Source: Candidatus Leptofilum gracile (GTDB taxonomy: Bacteria; Chloroflexota; Anaerolineae; Promineifilales; Promineifilaceae). Taken from it: DNA of 64,000 nt. Position numbers and translations under genes: made by a program. This document shows positions 25,558 to 33,058 of this stretch, piece by piece. Under the pieces are notes generated by a model. The model saw nothing but the letters and a program-made list of their open reading frames with translations. It had not been told where the DNA came from and did no database searches. The DNA is taken from positions 248,001 to 312,000 of the forward strand of contig JADJOJ010000009.1 in NCBI GenBank assembly GCA_016713825.1, given 5' to 3'. Every line of letters begins with the position of its first letter. Position 1 is the stretch's first letter.

Positions 25558-26322
25558 TTATCGTTTGGCGATGGTGCTCAGGTTGGCAATGCGCTCCAGC
25601 CGGTTGAGCATATCTGCCCGTTCCATGCTGATGATGGCGAACGTGTCCGCTAATTTTTTGAGCCACATCGTAATTTTTGCTTGCCTGGTTTTGCTGAGAA
25701 TATTGTGATGTTTGTCCGCGTCCCTGAGTTCGTCGGCGGATAGGCCGTGACGGTTGGCCAACTGCTGAATTTGCGCTTCGCGAACGTCTGGGTCAGGGGC
25801 AGACGTGAAAAACTGGCCTGCTACGAGCATGGCGGTGGAAACCCCATCTATCTCGATGCGGGCGCGGGCATATTGAAAACCAGCATGACAAGTGAAAAAG
25901 TGGGGCTGGGCATCGGATTGCTGCGCCAGCTGTCGCCAGGAATCAATGCAGGCTTGTCGGCCTGATTCTGTACTGAGAATGTGATTGCAAAAGCGACAGG
26001 AATTGCTAATGCCGGTGAGAGGTTGGCCTGCATTATTGGTTGTGACAGCGCCAACTTCCACCGTTTCGGCACTGACATCTTGCACAGATTGCAAACAGTG
26101 CACGGGCAGCACCTCAGTAGACAATGCAATTGTTTCTGATGGCACTGGGGCAGAGGGTACCGGTGGGTCTGATAGCATGGCTTCGACACCGGACCGAGGA
26201 AAGCGCCAATGCTGCCCAATTTTTACACCTTGGAGACGGCCGTCTTTCAGCATACGATAAATGGTCGTCCGATCGACTTGCAGGTGATCTTGTACTTGGC
26301 GTGTGGTCAGTAGCTCATCCAT
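25558..26322 (-). CDS. HTH regulator with PocR domain, paralogue of the one at 14494
   Basis: A 254-residue protein with the same layout as the regulator at the other end of the locus. The HTH is LLTTRQVQDHLQVDRTTIYR with GVKIGQHWRF. The PocR domain has cysteines in NSCRFCNHI, RQACIDSW and FTCHAGFQ. The two proteins align over almost their full length, so they arose by duplication. They bracket the respiratory operon, one facing into it on each side. Together they may sense the same or related ligands. A possible shared site TTGCAAAC-N4-GTAA lies just upstream. Confidence 0.85.
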   Translation of the reverse strand: MDELLTTRQVQDHLQVDRTTIYRMLKDGRLQGVKIGQHWRFPRSGVEAMLSDPPVPSAPVPSETIALSTEVLPVHCLQSVQDVSAETVEVGAVTTNNAGQPLTGISNSCRFCNHILSTESGRQACIDSWRQLAQQSDAQPHFFTCHAGFQYARARIEIDGVSTAMLVAGQFFTSAPDPDVREAQIQQLANRHGLSADELRDADKHHNILSKTRQAKITMWLKKLADTFAIISMERADMLNRLERIANLSTIAKR

Positions 26323-26372
26323 AAAATGCCTCGGTTACTCATCTAATGCTTTCTACCATAAACGCAACTACC

Positions 26373-26388
26373 TTGCAAACAACAGTAA
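26373..26388 (+). promoter_or_regulatory. TTGCAAAC-N4-GTAA motif upstream of second PocR regulator
   Basis: The same 12 fixed positions with the same gap occur at 14452-14467 before the first PocR gene. Orientation relative to the gene is opposite here. Candidate operator only. Confidence 0.3.
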
Positions 26389-26465
26389 CGGCCGTTTCGC
26401 AATCATCCCGCAATGACCAAAAATCTGAAAATTGTGTAGTAGTCAATCGTTCCTTGAACAAAATT

Positions 26466-26540
26466 TCACCGCCAAGGACGCAAAGAGCGCCAAGTTTTTA
26501 TCTTTAATACTTTGCATTCTTCGCGTGCTTTGCGGTTCAA
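26466..26540. repeat. Intergenic hairpin, TTCACCGCCAAGGACGC-type
   Basis: The left arm TTCACCGCCAAGGACGCAAA and the right arm TTCGCGTGCTTTGCGGTTCA flank an A/T-rich loop. It lies within the 351-base gene-free gap 26323-26673, which otherwise shows only AT-rich sequence and one ACGGCCGT at about 26389. Related to 289-353. Confidence 0.6.
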
Positions 26541-26673
26541 CCAATTCTTGACCATTACAAAAATCTGAAAATTGTGACAAAGTGAGTATAATTCCCCATC
26601 ATCAACGAACATCACCAACGGGTTTTGTGGAAAATTTGAAAGATTTGAGGCAAAGGAGATAAGGAAGGCACCT

Positions 26674-27804
26674 ATGGCGGAGCAGGCTGACTTGAACCCC
26701 AAAATTGCTGTGCTGCATTTCTATGGCACAGATGAACATGAAGAGCAGGTTGAACTGCTAGGCAGCAGTGTCCACATCCAGCACATTGGCTGTGATGGCG
26801 ATCTGGACAAAATGGCCGCCCACATTGAAGCATTGGATGGGCAGGTAACGGCCGTTGCCCTCGACGGTATTGCCAAAAAGCTGCGGCTGGGCAAAACGCG
26901 CGTGGATCACCCCGCCGCCGCCCCGCTGTTTGAGATTGCCCAACACACCCCCGTGGTGGATGGCGCTGGCGTGCGTGCCGCCATGGAGCGCTGGGCCGTA
27001 CGCCTGGCCGATGAAGCCCAACCCGGCATCTGGTCTCGTAAACAGGTGCTTATGGCCCCCGGCCTAAACCATGACGGTTTAGCGATGGCGCTTAGCCAAT
27101 ACACTGAATCGGTGCGCTATGCCGACCCTGTGGTTTATTTTGCCCTGCCGCCAGTGCCTGGCGTCGGCGCAGCCGAGACGCTGGCTCGCGTGGCCGAACC
27201 CACCCTGAACCAGCTGCGAGCCTACCCATTCCGACGGCTTTTTCCGCAGGCGGGCCAGCCAGCACAGCCGCGCAGCCCCAAACTGTTTGCCTGGGCCGAC
27301 GTGATCGCAGGCGACATGGGCGGCATTCGGCGCTACAGCCCGGCGCAGCTCAAACGCAAAGTGATCGTGACTGAATCGGCCACCGAAGCGGATGTGGCCG
27401 ACCTGCGCGAGCGCGGTGTCTCGGCCATTGTGACCACCATGCCCCCGTTTGGGCATGAACTGGCGCATTTGGGAGCGGCCGTTTTTGAAGCCCTTCTCGT
27501 CGCCCTACGGCCAGACACAGAAGCCGCCCTCACGGAAAATACTTACCTGAACCTGATGGCCCGGATGGAATGGAAACCTGGCATTAAATATTTGCAGCCA
27601 GAAGAAGCAGGCATCAACAAATTTGCCTTCGTCATTCATCCTCTTTCGCCAAGATTCATCTATACCCATCCCAAATTCCGCTGGACGCGCTACCTGCCAG
27701 AGCGGCTGGTAGAGCGCGTTGCGGCTCATCTGCCCCCATGTACGGCAGCCGCATTACCGGCATCCAAAGCCCCACAACCGGGCAAAAAGTGGAAGGGTAC
27801 CTGA
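26674..27804 (+). CDS. N-terminal part of a fused acyl-ACP-reductase-like protein (5' part of a frameshifted gene)
   Basis: Residues 1 to about 310 form a soluble domain I do not recognise (starts KIAVLHFYGTDEHEEQVE; repeated references to shikimate-dehydrogenase-like folds cannot be confirmed). At the end, KFAFVIHPLSPRFIYTHPKF matches the N-terminus of long-chain acyl-ACP reductases, and its continuation is found in the next frame. The switch occurs at a run of five C (27733-27737); six C would join this frame to the ATG-TAC-GGC reading of the next entry. The last ~22 residues in this frame are therefore probably not native. Start ATG 26674 has AAGGCAC upstream. Confidence 0.65.
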   Translation: MAEQADLNPKIAVLHFYGTDEHEEQVELLGSSVHIQHIGCDGDLDKMAAHIEALDGQVTAVALDGIAKKLRLGKTRVDHPAAAPLFEIAQHTPVVDGAGVRAAMERWAVRLADEAQPGIWSRKQVLMAPGLNHDGLAMALSQYTESVRYADPVVYFALPPVPGVGAAETLARVAEPTLNQLRAYPFRRLFPQAGQPAQPRSPKLFAWADVIAGDMGGIRRYSPAQLKRKVIVTESATEADVADLRERGVSAIVTTMPPFGHELAHLGAAVFEALLVALRPDTEAALTENTYLNLMARMEWKPGIKYLQPEEAGINKFAFVIHPLSPRFIYTHPKFRWTRYLPERLVERVAAHLPPCTAAALPASKAPQPGKKWKGT

Positions 27805-28880
27805 TGTTTATCGGCGGCACCCCGCGCGAACTGATGCGGCGCGATCCCGCTTTTGTGTACCGCCGCCTGATCCGCGCTTCGCGCATGGCGGAGCGGTACG
27901 GCGCACGCCTGATGGGGCTGGGCGCGTTCACCTCCGTGGTGGGCGACGCTGGCATCACCGTGGCCCAAAAAGCAGATATCGCCATCACCTCTGGCAACAG
28001 CCTCACCGTGGCTGCCACGCTGGAAACGGCCAAGCAAGCGGTGGTAAAAATGGGCAACAACCTGGACGAAGCACACCAGGGCAAGGTGATGGTTATCGGC
28101 GCGACTGGGTCGATTGGTTCCGTTTGCTGTCGCTTGCTGGCGCAGGCGGTGCCCAACATTGTGTTGGTGGCTCCGCGCCCAGAAAAGCTCATTGCCCTCA
28201 AGCAAATTATCGAGAGCGAGACGCCCAACGCCAAAGTGACGCTCAGCACCACGGCGGATGATTACGTGGGGGATTGTGACCTCATCGTGACCACCACGAC
28301 GGCGCTGAACACGCGAATTATTGACATAACAAAGTGCAAACCTGGCGCTGTGATTTGCGACATTGCCCGCCCGCCGGACATTACGGAAGAAGAAGCGGCG
28401 CTGCGCCCCGATGTGCTGGTGATTGAATCGGGTGAGATTTTGCTGCCGGGCAAGCCAGATTTTGGCATGAACATTGGTCTGCCGCCGGGGGTGGCGTATG
28501 CTTGTCTGGCGGAAACGGCGCTGCTGGCGCTAGACGGCCGTTTCGAAGATTACACCCTGGGCCGCAACATCGAAATTGAGCGCGTGAAGGAAATTTACCG
28601 CCTCTACAAAAAGCATGGCCTGGAGCTGTCTGGCATTCGCAGCCACGATCATTTTCTGACCGATGAAGATTTGGCCAAAAAGCGTGCCCTGGCCGACGAA
28701 CTGCGCAATGACCCCGCCAAATTGGCGGACGTGCAGCGACAAGCCGCAGCGCAGCTGCCGGTAAAAGGTGGCCGCAGCAAAGCAAAAGGTGGCAAGGGGA
28801 GTAACACCACCCTCATTGCCAGTGCGGGCGCGGCCGTTTTGGCCGGCATCGCTGCCCTCTTTTTCTGGCGCAAAAAGTAA
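27738..28880 (+). CDS. Acyl-ACP reductase-like (AAR) NAD(P)-binding domain, 3' part of frameshifted gene, C-terminal membrane anchor
   Basis: 380 residues. It resembles cyanobacterial long-chain acyl-ACP reductase: GGTPRELMRRDPAFVYRRL, then GLGAFTSVVGD, then the Rossmann motif VIGATGSIGS (119-128), and a Cys in AYACLAET (C256) where AAR has its acyl-thioester cysteine. A Gly/Lys-rich linker and a tail-anchor helix (about 355-377) close the protein, unlike soluble AAR. The product would be a fatty aldehyde. In-frame ATG at 27738 allows separate expression, but the AAR N-terminus lies in the preceding frame, so a slip at the C run is more likely. Confidence 0.75.
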   Translation: MYGSRITGIQSPTTGQKVEGYLMFIGGTPRELMRRDPAFVYRRLIRASRMAERYGARLMGLGAFTSVVGDAGITVAQKADIAITSGNSLTVAATLETAKQAVVKMGNNLDEAHQGKVMVIGATGSIGSVCCRLLAQAVPNIVLVAPRPEKLIALKQIIESETPNAKVTLSTTADDYVGDCDLIVTTTTALNTRIIDITKCKPGAVICDIARPPDITEEEAALRPDVLVIESGEILLPGKPDFGMNIGLPPGVAYACLAETALLALDGRFEDYTLGRNIEIERVKEIYRLYKKHGLELSGIRSHDHFLTDEDLAKKRALADELRNDPAKLADVQRQAAAQLPVKGGRSKAKGGKGSNTTLIASAGAAVLAGIAALFFWRKK

Positions 28881-28975
28881 GATTGGTGGCTGGTGGTTGG
28901 TTTTTAGTGGCTAGTTACCAACCACCAGCTAACTAAAACTAGCCACCAACAACTCGCCACTAAAAACAGGAGATT
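28881..28975. repeat. Intergenic hairpin of GGTGGCTGGTGGTTGG units
   Basis: The left arm GGTGGCTGGTGGTTGG with TTTTTAGTGGCTAGTT pairs with AACTAAAACTAGCCACCAAC and CCACTAAAAAC. Lies between two + strand genes. Confidence 0.6.
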
Positions 28976-28979
28976 TTGA

Positions 28980-29657
28980 ATGAGCGATCAATCCCCCACC
29001 CGCTGTGCTGCCACCACCAAGGCAGGCAATCCGTGCAAAAATTGGGCCGCCGAAGGCTCTGATTACTGCCAGGTGCACCAAAACGTGGCCCAGCCTGCGG
29101 CGGCCCCGGCCATGAGCGAAGCCGAAGCGGAGCTGCTGACGCGCAAAAAAGAGCTGTTGGCGGAGCTGGATGAGCTGGTGGCTGATTTGAAAACGGCCGT
29201 TCCCGCCCAAACCGCCTCCCCCTACAACCCCCTCAGCCTGCTCACCTACCTGCGCCAAAACCTCAGCCAGTTCACCCCAGAAATGCAGCTGGGCATCTTG
29301 CAGCAGTTCGAGGGCATGACCCGCGAAGATTTGATGGACATCGAAACGTGGAAAGGGATGGGGTACATGCTCAGCTATTCCGCCAAATTCCAGGCCAACC
29401 AGCTGCGCGAAAAGATGAACGAACAGCTGCCCAAACCGCTCCAGCCAGACACCATGCTCAACTTTGTCAAAACCAACGTCGATCGCTTCACGCCCGACGT
29501 GGCCAAAGGGATCATGGACAGCCTGCAAGGGGCCACCCGCGAAGATTTAATGGACCCGGAAACGTGGAAGGGGATGTGGTACATGATCAACTACTCCGTC
29601 CAGTTCCAGGCGCAGCAGCTGAAGCAAAAACTTACCGGCGAGACGGACGAAGAATAA
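28980..29657 (+). CDS. Zinc-finger-like protein with two tandem ~60-residue repeats, function unknown
   Basis: 225 residues. The N-terminus has a CX9CX10CX2H metal site (C9, C19, C30, H33) of the type seen in small DUF5763-like fingers. A helical coiled segment follows (45-70). Two homologous helical repeats (about 85-143 and 152-210) each contain QFTP or RFTP, then TREDLMD, ETWKGM and a YS-FQA end. The duplication is clear from the shared TREDLMDxETWKGM block. AACAGGAGA precedes ATG 28980. I do not recognise a function; a nucleic-acid or protein-binding role is possible. Confidence 0.7.
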   Translation: MSDQSPTRCAATTKAGNPCKNWAAEGSDYCQVHQNVAQPAAAPAMSEAEAELLTRKKELLAELDELVADLKTAVPAQTASPYNPLSLLTYLRQNLSQFTPEMQLGILQQFEGMTREDLMDIETWKGMGYMLSYSAKFQANQLREKMNEQLPKPLQPDTMLNFVKTNVDRFTPDVAKGIMDSLQGATREDLMDPETWKGMWYMINYSVQFQAQQLKQKLTGETDEE

Positions 29658-29659
29658 TT

Positions 29660-29728
29660 ACTCAAATACCAATTGCTGAATTACAGTGGCTGTAATTGGG
29701 TAATTAGGTAATTGGGTAATTGGGTATT
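29660..29728. repeat. Hairpin plus tandem GGGTAATT units
   Basis: AATTACAG-TGG-CTGTAATT (29679-29697) is a compact hairpin. Tandem copies of GGGTAATT follow, running up to the next start codon. Confidence 0.6.
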
Positions 29729-29732
29729 GCAC

Positions 29733-30128
29733 ATGGCTTATCAAGACGAAACACAGCTTTACGGATATTTACAAGATTTATTTGGCCGGGTAGAGGCAGA
29801 TATGCCGCAGGCGACGGACTCTTTGCTGAAGGCGAAGCTGTGTATTCGCTTCAATGTTTCCAGCCCGGAGGCGGCGTTGGTGATTAATGCGAAGGAACGG
29901 CCGTTGCACATTGAATACGGCCGTGCCAACAACCACAAACCCGACCTGGACGTAGACATCACCGGTGAGGCGCTGCACCAAATTTTGCTAGGCCAGCTCA
30001 GCCTCACCAAAGCCGTCGGCAGCAAAAAAGTGAAGCCCAAAGGCCCCGTCTGGAAAGTGATGGCCCTGGCCGACCTCTTCTACCACGCCCAAAAAATCTA
30101 CCCGGCCGTGTACGCTGAAGGACAGTGA
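29733..30128 (+). CDS. SCP2-like sterol/lipid-binding domain protein
   Basis: 131 residues from ATG 29733. The SCP2 fold is suggested by KLCIRFNVSSPEAALVIN, a GRANNHKPDLDVDITGEAL centre and LTKAVGSKKVKPKGPV before a closing helix. This layout is common in small bacterial SCP2 proteins that bind hydrophobic ligands in the cytosol. A second SCP2-like protein is encoded at 39290-39703. Ligand unknown. The start falls immediately after the tandem repeat and lacks a clear ribosome site. Confidence 0.65.
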   Translation: MAYQDETQLYGYLQDLFGRVEADMPQATDSLLKAKLCIRFNVSSPEAALVINAKERPLHIEYGRANNHKPDLDVDITGEALHQILLGQLSLTKAVGSKKVKPKGPVWKVMALADLFYHAQKIYPAVYAEGQ

Positions 30129-30204
30129 ACTTTTTCTGAGTGAAGATATGCTATACTGCCATCTAGATTAGCTATTAAGCGACTTTGATTTTGGGAGAAA
30201 CCGA

Positions 30205-30510
30205 ATGCAATCAACCATTCAAAGCATAAATCTCATCGCTACCGACCCCGCCATTCGCAATGGTCGGCCTTGCATTGCTGGAACCTCCATTGAAGTTTCT
30301 GTGGTTGCTGTGGCCAAAATTGTTCACGGTTTAGAACCAGACGAGATTGCCAACGATTACGAACTCTCACTGGCGCAGGTTTATGCTGCGCTGGCCTACT
30401 ACTACGAGAACAAACAATCCATTGACGCCACACTGTCCAAGAGGCGTGAGTTGGCCCAAAAAATGAAGGAAGAACGCGTTGGAAGCCGCCATCCGTCTTT
30501 ATTTGGATGA
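30205..30510 (+). CDS. DUF433 antitoxin-like protein
   Basis: 101 residues. The core IRNGRPCIAGTSIEVSVVAV and LEPDEIANDYELSLAQVYAAL is the DUF433 helix-turn-helix signature, a family paired with PIN-like toxins. GGGAGA precedes ATG 30205. The next gene starts inside this one (32-base overlap), typical of a toxin-antitoxin pair. The C-terminal 20 residues (basic, helical) would bind the partner. Confidence 0.85.
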   Translation: MQSTIQSINLIATDPAIRNGRPCIAGTSIEVSVVAVAKIVHGLEPDEIANDYELSLAQVYAALAYYYENKQSIDATLSKRRELAQKMKEERVGSRHPSLFG

Positions 30511-30814
30511 AAATTTAAGCCCCAAAATTGCCAAACAGCTCGCCCTGCGAGGCATTGATGCCCTCTCCGTAAAAGATTTAAGAAAATTAGGGGATTCTGA
30601 CGAGAATCATCTGGTTAGAGCAACTAGATTGGGGCGTGTGCTGGTTACGGCAGACGTGGACTTTTTGCGCCTTGCCGCAGATGGAACTGCGCATGCTGGC
30701 ATTGTATTTGGCCTTCAATCCGAACATTCTATGGGTGATTGGGTTAAAAAGTTGGAGTTGATCTGTTTTGTTTATGAACCCTCAGAATTTGAAAACCATG
30801 TAGAGTATTTGTAA
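30479..30814 (+). CDS. DUF5615 PIN-like toxin
   Basis: 111 residues from TTG 30479, with AAGGAAG upstream. LYLDENLSPKIAKQLALRGI, LVTADVDFLRLA and the spacing of acidic residues (D9/E10, D46-E47 region, D60, D62) match the DUF5615 Mut7-C/PIN-like family. Such proteins are predicted RNases neutralised by DUF433 partners. The start overlaps the antitoxin gene, so expression is coupled. Confidence 0.82.
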   Translation: MEAAIRLYLDENLSPKIAKQLALRGIDALSVKDLRKLGDSDENHLVRATRLGRVLVTADVDFLRLAADGTAHAGIVFGLQSEHSMGDWVKKLELICFVYEPSEFENHVEYL

Positions 30815-30859
30815 TCTTTTTGAGGAGTGAGCATCCTCAGATGCGAACGGCTGACGATT

Positions 30860-32215
30860 TTAGTTGATTAAGGGGTAGAGCGTGGCAGCAACGGCCGTAA
30901 TCCACCCAGGATTCAGCGCCAGCCACAAACTCAGCAACAGAACCAGCCCGACTACGCCCTGCTGCCACAGCGGGGCGTTTGCGTTTTGCGGGGCATCAGC
31001 CACCGAAGCGAGCAGCGCCGCCAGCAGGCGAAGCACGCCCGCCGCGCCCAGCCCCAGCCCCAGCAGTGCCAGTGCGGGCAGCCACCAGGGAATGCCGCCG
31101 CTATTGGCCAGGCCGGCAACGGCCGTTAACACCCGCCACTGCCCCGCAAACCCCAACGTAAACGGCAGCCCCAGCAATGAAAACAGCCCCACACCCAGCA
31201 GCGCCAGCCCCCACGGCGACTGCCGCCCTGCACCAGCCGGTAAGCGATCCAGCGGCCATTCTGGTTGATGCTGTTTAACCAGCCACCAGCCACCAGCCAC
31301 CAACAACAAGCCCCCAAACCGACCCACCTGCAAGGTTACGGCCGTTTCCCACCCCACCAGCTCCGGCAAGGTAAAGCACAAAATCGTCAGCGCCATGTTG
31401 AGCAGCAGCACATTGCCGATGGCCCGCCGCAGGTGAACGGCCGTTAGCGCCAACACCCCCGCCACCAGCAGCGTCAGCCCGCCGCTCAGCCAGATCAGCT
31501 GCCGAAAGGTCGCATCCACCAGGTTGGGATAGGTTGCCAACGTTTGGAACAGCAGCGCCAGCGGCACGATGGGTGCCCAGCCCGCCACCAGCGCCAGCGG
31601 CAGTGGCTCCGCTTCATTAGCCACCGCCAACAGCCAGACGTGGAAAGGGAAGCCCGCCAGCAGCAGCAGCACGGCCAGCGCCGCCAGCTCACCGGGCGGC
31701 AGCAGCCATTCCGTGGGCTGCGCAGCCAGCTGCCAGTTCACAAGCAGCAGCAGCGGCACCGCCAGCAGCACCGCCAGCAGGTAACGAAAACTCCCCCGCA
31801 CCGACCCCGCCCGGCCCGACTGCACCGTCAGCGCCAGCGCGCCCGTAGCCAGCAAAAAAAGGGCCAGCGCCACGGCAAAGGTCAGCGTCAGCAGGCTGGC
31901 GGCCAAGAAGGCAAAGCCCACCAGGCCGCCCGCCACAAACCAGTCGCCAGAGGGGAAAACGATGGCCAGACCAAACAAAATGAAGAGCCCCGCCAGCAAC
32001 AGTTGCAGCAGGGCTTGAGTTTCTACCGTTAGGGCCATCGGTTGGCCCCAGAACAGTACGGCCGTTCCCGAAGGTTCTACCGTGCGCAGCCATAGCCACA
32101 GCACACCAGCGGTCAACGCCCCGCCAGCAGCCATCAACTGCGGCCGGGGAGCCAGCAGCCGGGCCACCAGCGCGGCCAACAACGGCGTAAAAAGGAGTGT
32201 CTGTAAAGTTGCCAT
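30860..32215 (-). CDS. NuoN/MrpD-like membrane protein
   Basis: 451 residues from ATG 32215 with about 12-14 helices. The FPFHVWLLAVANEAEPLPLAL segment corresponds to the PFHFW helix of antiporter-like complex I subunits. The lysine that normally follows in that helix region (SK in NuoN) is absent here: the sequence continues VAGWAPIVPLAL. No hydrophilic Nuo gene is nearby. It is transcribed after the two other complex-I-like membrane genes. Role uncertain: a reduced ion-translocating module or a structural relic. Confidence 0.7.
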   Translation of the reverse strand: MATLQTLLFTPLLAALVARLLAPRPQLMAAGGALTAGVLWLWLRTVEPSGTAVLFWGQPMALTVETQALLQLLLAGLFILFGLAIVFPSGDWFVAGGLVGFAFLAASLLTLTFAVALALFLLATGALALTVQSGRAGSVRGSFRYLLAVLLAVPLLLLVNWQLAAQPTEWLLPPGELAALAVLLLLAGFPFHVWLLAVANEAEPLPLALVAGWAPIVPLALLFQTLATYPNLVDATFRQLIWLSGGLTLLVAGVLALTAVHLRRAIGNVLLLNMALTILCFTLPELVGWETAVTLQVGRFGGLLLVAGGWWLVKQHQPEWPLDRLPAGAGRQSPWGLALLGVGLFSLLGLPFTLGFAGQWRVLTAVAGLANSGGIPWWLPALALLGLGLGAAGVLRLLAALLASVADAPQNANAPLWQQGVVGLVLLLSLWLALNPGWITAVAATLYPLIN

Positions 32216-32218
32216 GAT

Positions 32219-32272
32219 AGGGAGATTGGGGATTGGAGATTGGAGATTAATCTCCAATCTCCAGTCTCCTTT
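32219..32272. repeat. Intergenic hairpin of GGAGATT units
   Basis: GGAGATTGGAGATTAATCTCCAATCTCC is almost perfectly self-complementary, ending in CTCCTTTTT. Same family as 4445-4495 and 37031-37083. Confidence 0.7.
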
Positions 32273-32274
32273 TT

Positions 32275-32976
32275 CTAATCCACTAAAGCCGGGATGGCGT
32301 GGCGCATTTGCACCAAATACGCCACCACCAGCGCCAAAACCAGGTTCGCCGCCGCCAACAAAATCAGCATCGTGGCCGATTGGTCGAGGGCGCTGTAAAA
32401 AAGCTCGAAGCCGGTGAGAAACATAAAAACGCCCATGCCCGCCTTGAGCGGTTCGCTGGTCAGCGCCAATCCCAGCAGCCCCAGCACCACCAGCGCCAAA
32501 ATGGCCAACGACAGGTAATTCAGGCTGCTGGCGATGGCGGGCAGGGCAAAATCGGGCCGCTGGAACAGGCTGGTGATGAGCCACAGCATGAGCAGCACCA
32601 GCAGCAGCCGCAGCGGCAGCGAGGCGGGAATGCGCAGCGGCCCCACCTGGAAGGTGCGTTCGGGGGCGACGTTGTCCAGCTCTTCGGGGGCCACGTCTTG
32701 CGGACGGCCGCCCCAGTTCACCTGTCGGGCCGTGAAGTACAAAATGAGGCAGGCGAACCAGCCTGCCAGCAGCTTCACCATCGCCAAACGCGGATCAAGC
32801 AAATCCACAAACAGCAGCCCGGCAAAGAAATATTGCGCCGCCAGCGCCGCCAGCGCCAGCCGCCAATCCCAAAGAATGATAACGAGAACGGCCGTAATCA
32901 ATACCGCATACGCCGCCGTAAAGCCACGCAGCCCTTCCAGCCGTTCTAGCCAGTCGAAGATTGTTGGAAAAACCAT
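32275..32976 (-). CDS. NuoK/MnhC/HyfE-like membrane protein
   Basis: 233 residues. The C-terminal ~85 residues resemble NuoK-type subunits (SEPLKAGMGVFMFLTGFELF, then LAAANLVLALVVAYLVQ). The N-terminal half adds about three helices and a short hydrophilic stretch (WGGRPQDVAPEELDNVAPE). That longer build recalls HyfE-like proteins. It lies between the two NuoN/M-like genes on the minus strand, separated from each by a hairpin. Confidence 0.7.
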   Translation of the reverse strand: MVFPTIFDWLERLEGLRGFTAAYAVLITAVLVIILWDWRLALAALAAQYFFAGLLFVDLLDPRLAMVKLLAGWFACLILYFTARQVNWGGRPQDVAPEELDNVAPERTFQVGPLRIPASLPLRLLLVLLMLWLITSLFQRPDFALPAIASSLNYLSLAILALVVLGLLGLALTSEPLKAGMGVFMFLTGFELFYSALDQSATMLILLAAANLVLALVVAYLVQMRHAIPALVD

Positions 32977-32989
32977 GAACCCTCAGAAT

Positions 32990-33057
32990 GGTTAATGGTT
33001 AATGGTAAATTTTTAACGGTTAACAATTAACCATTTACAATTTACCGTTAACCATTC
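32990..33057. repeat. Intergenic hairpin of TTAATGG/CCATTAA units
   Basis: ATGGTTAATGGTTAATGGTAAA is followed by AACGGTTAACAATTAACCATTTACAATTTACCGTTAACCATT, forming a long A/T-rich stem between two minus-strand genes. Confidence 0.6.
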
Positions 33058-33058
33058 C

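Noticed and set aside
27733..27737. Programmed ribosomal frameshift in the AAR-like gene
   Set aside because: No slippery heptamer or downstream stimulatory structure was seen; similar slips in other homopolymers in the window favour sequencing error.
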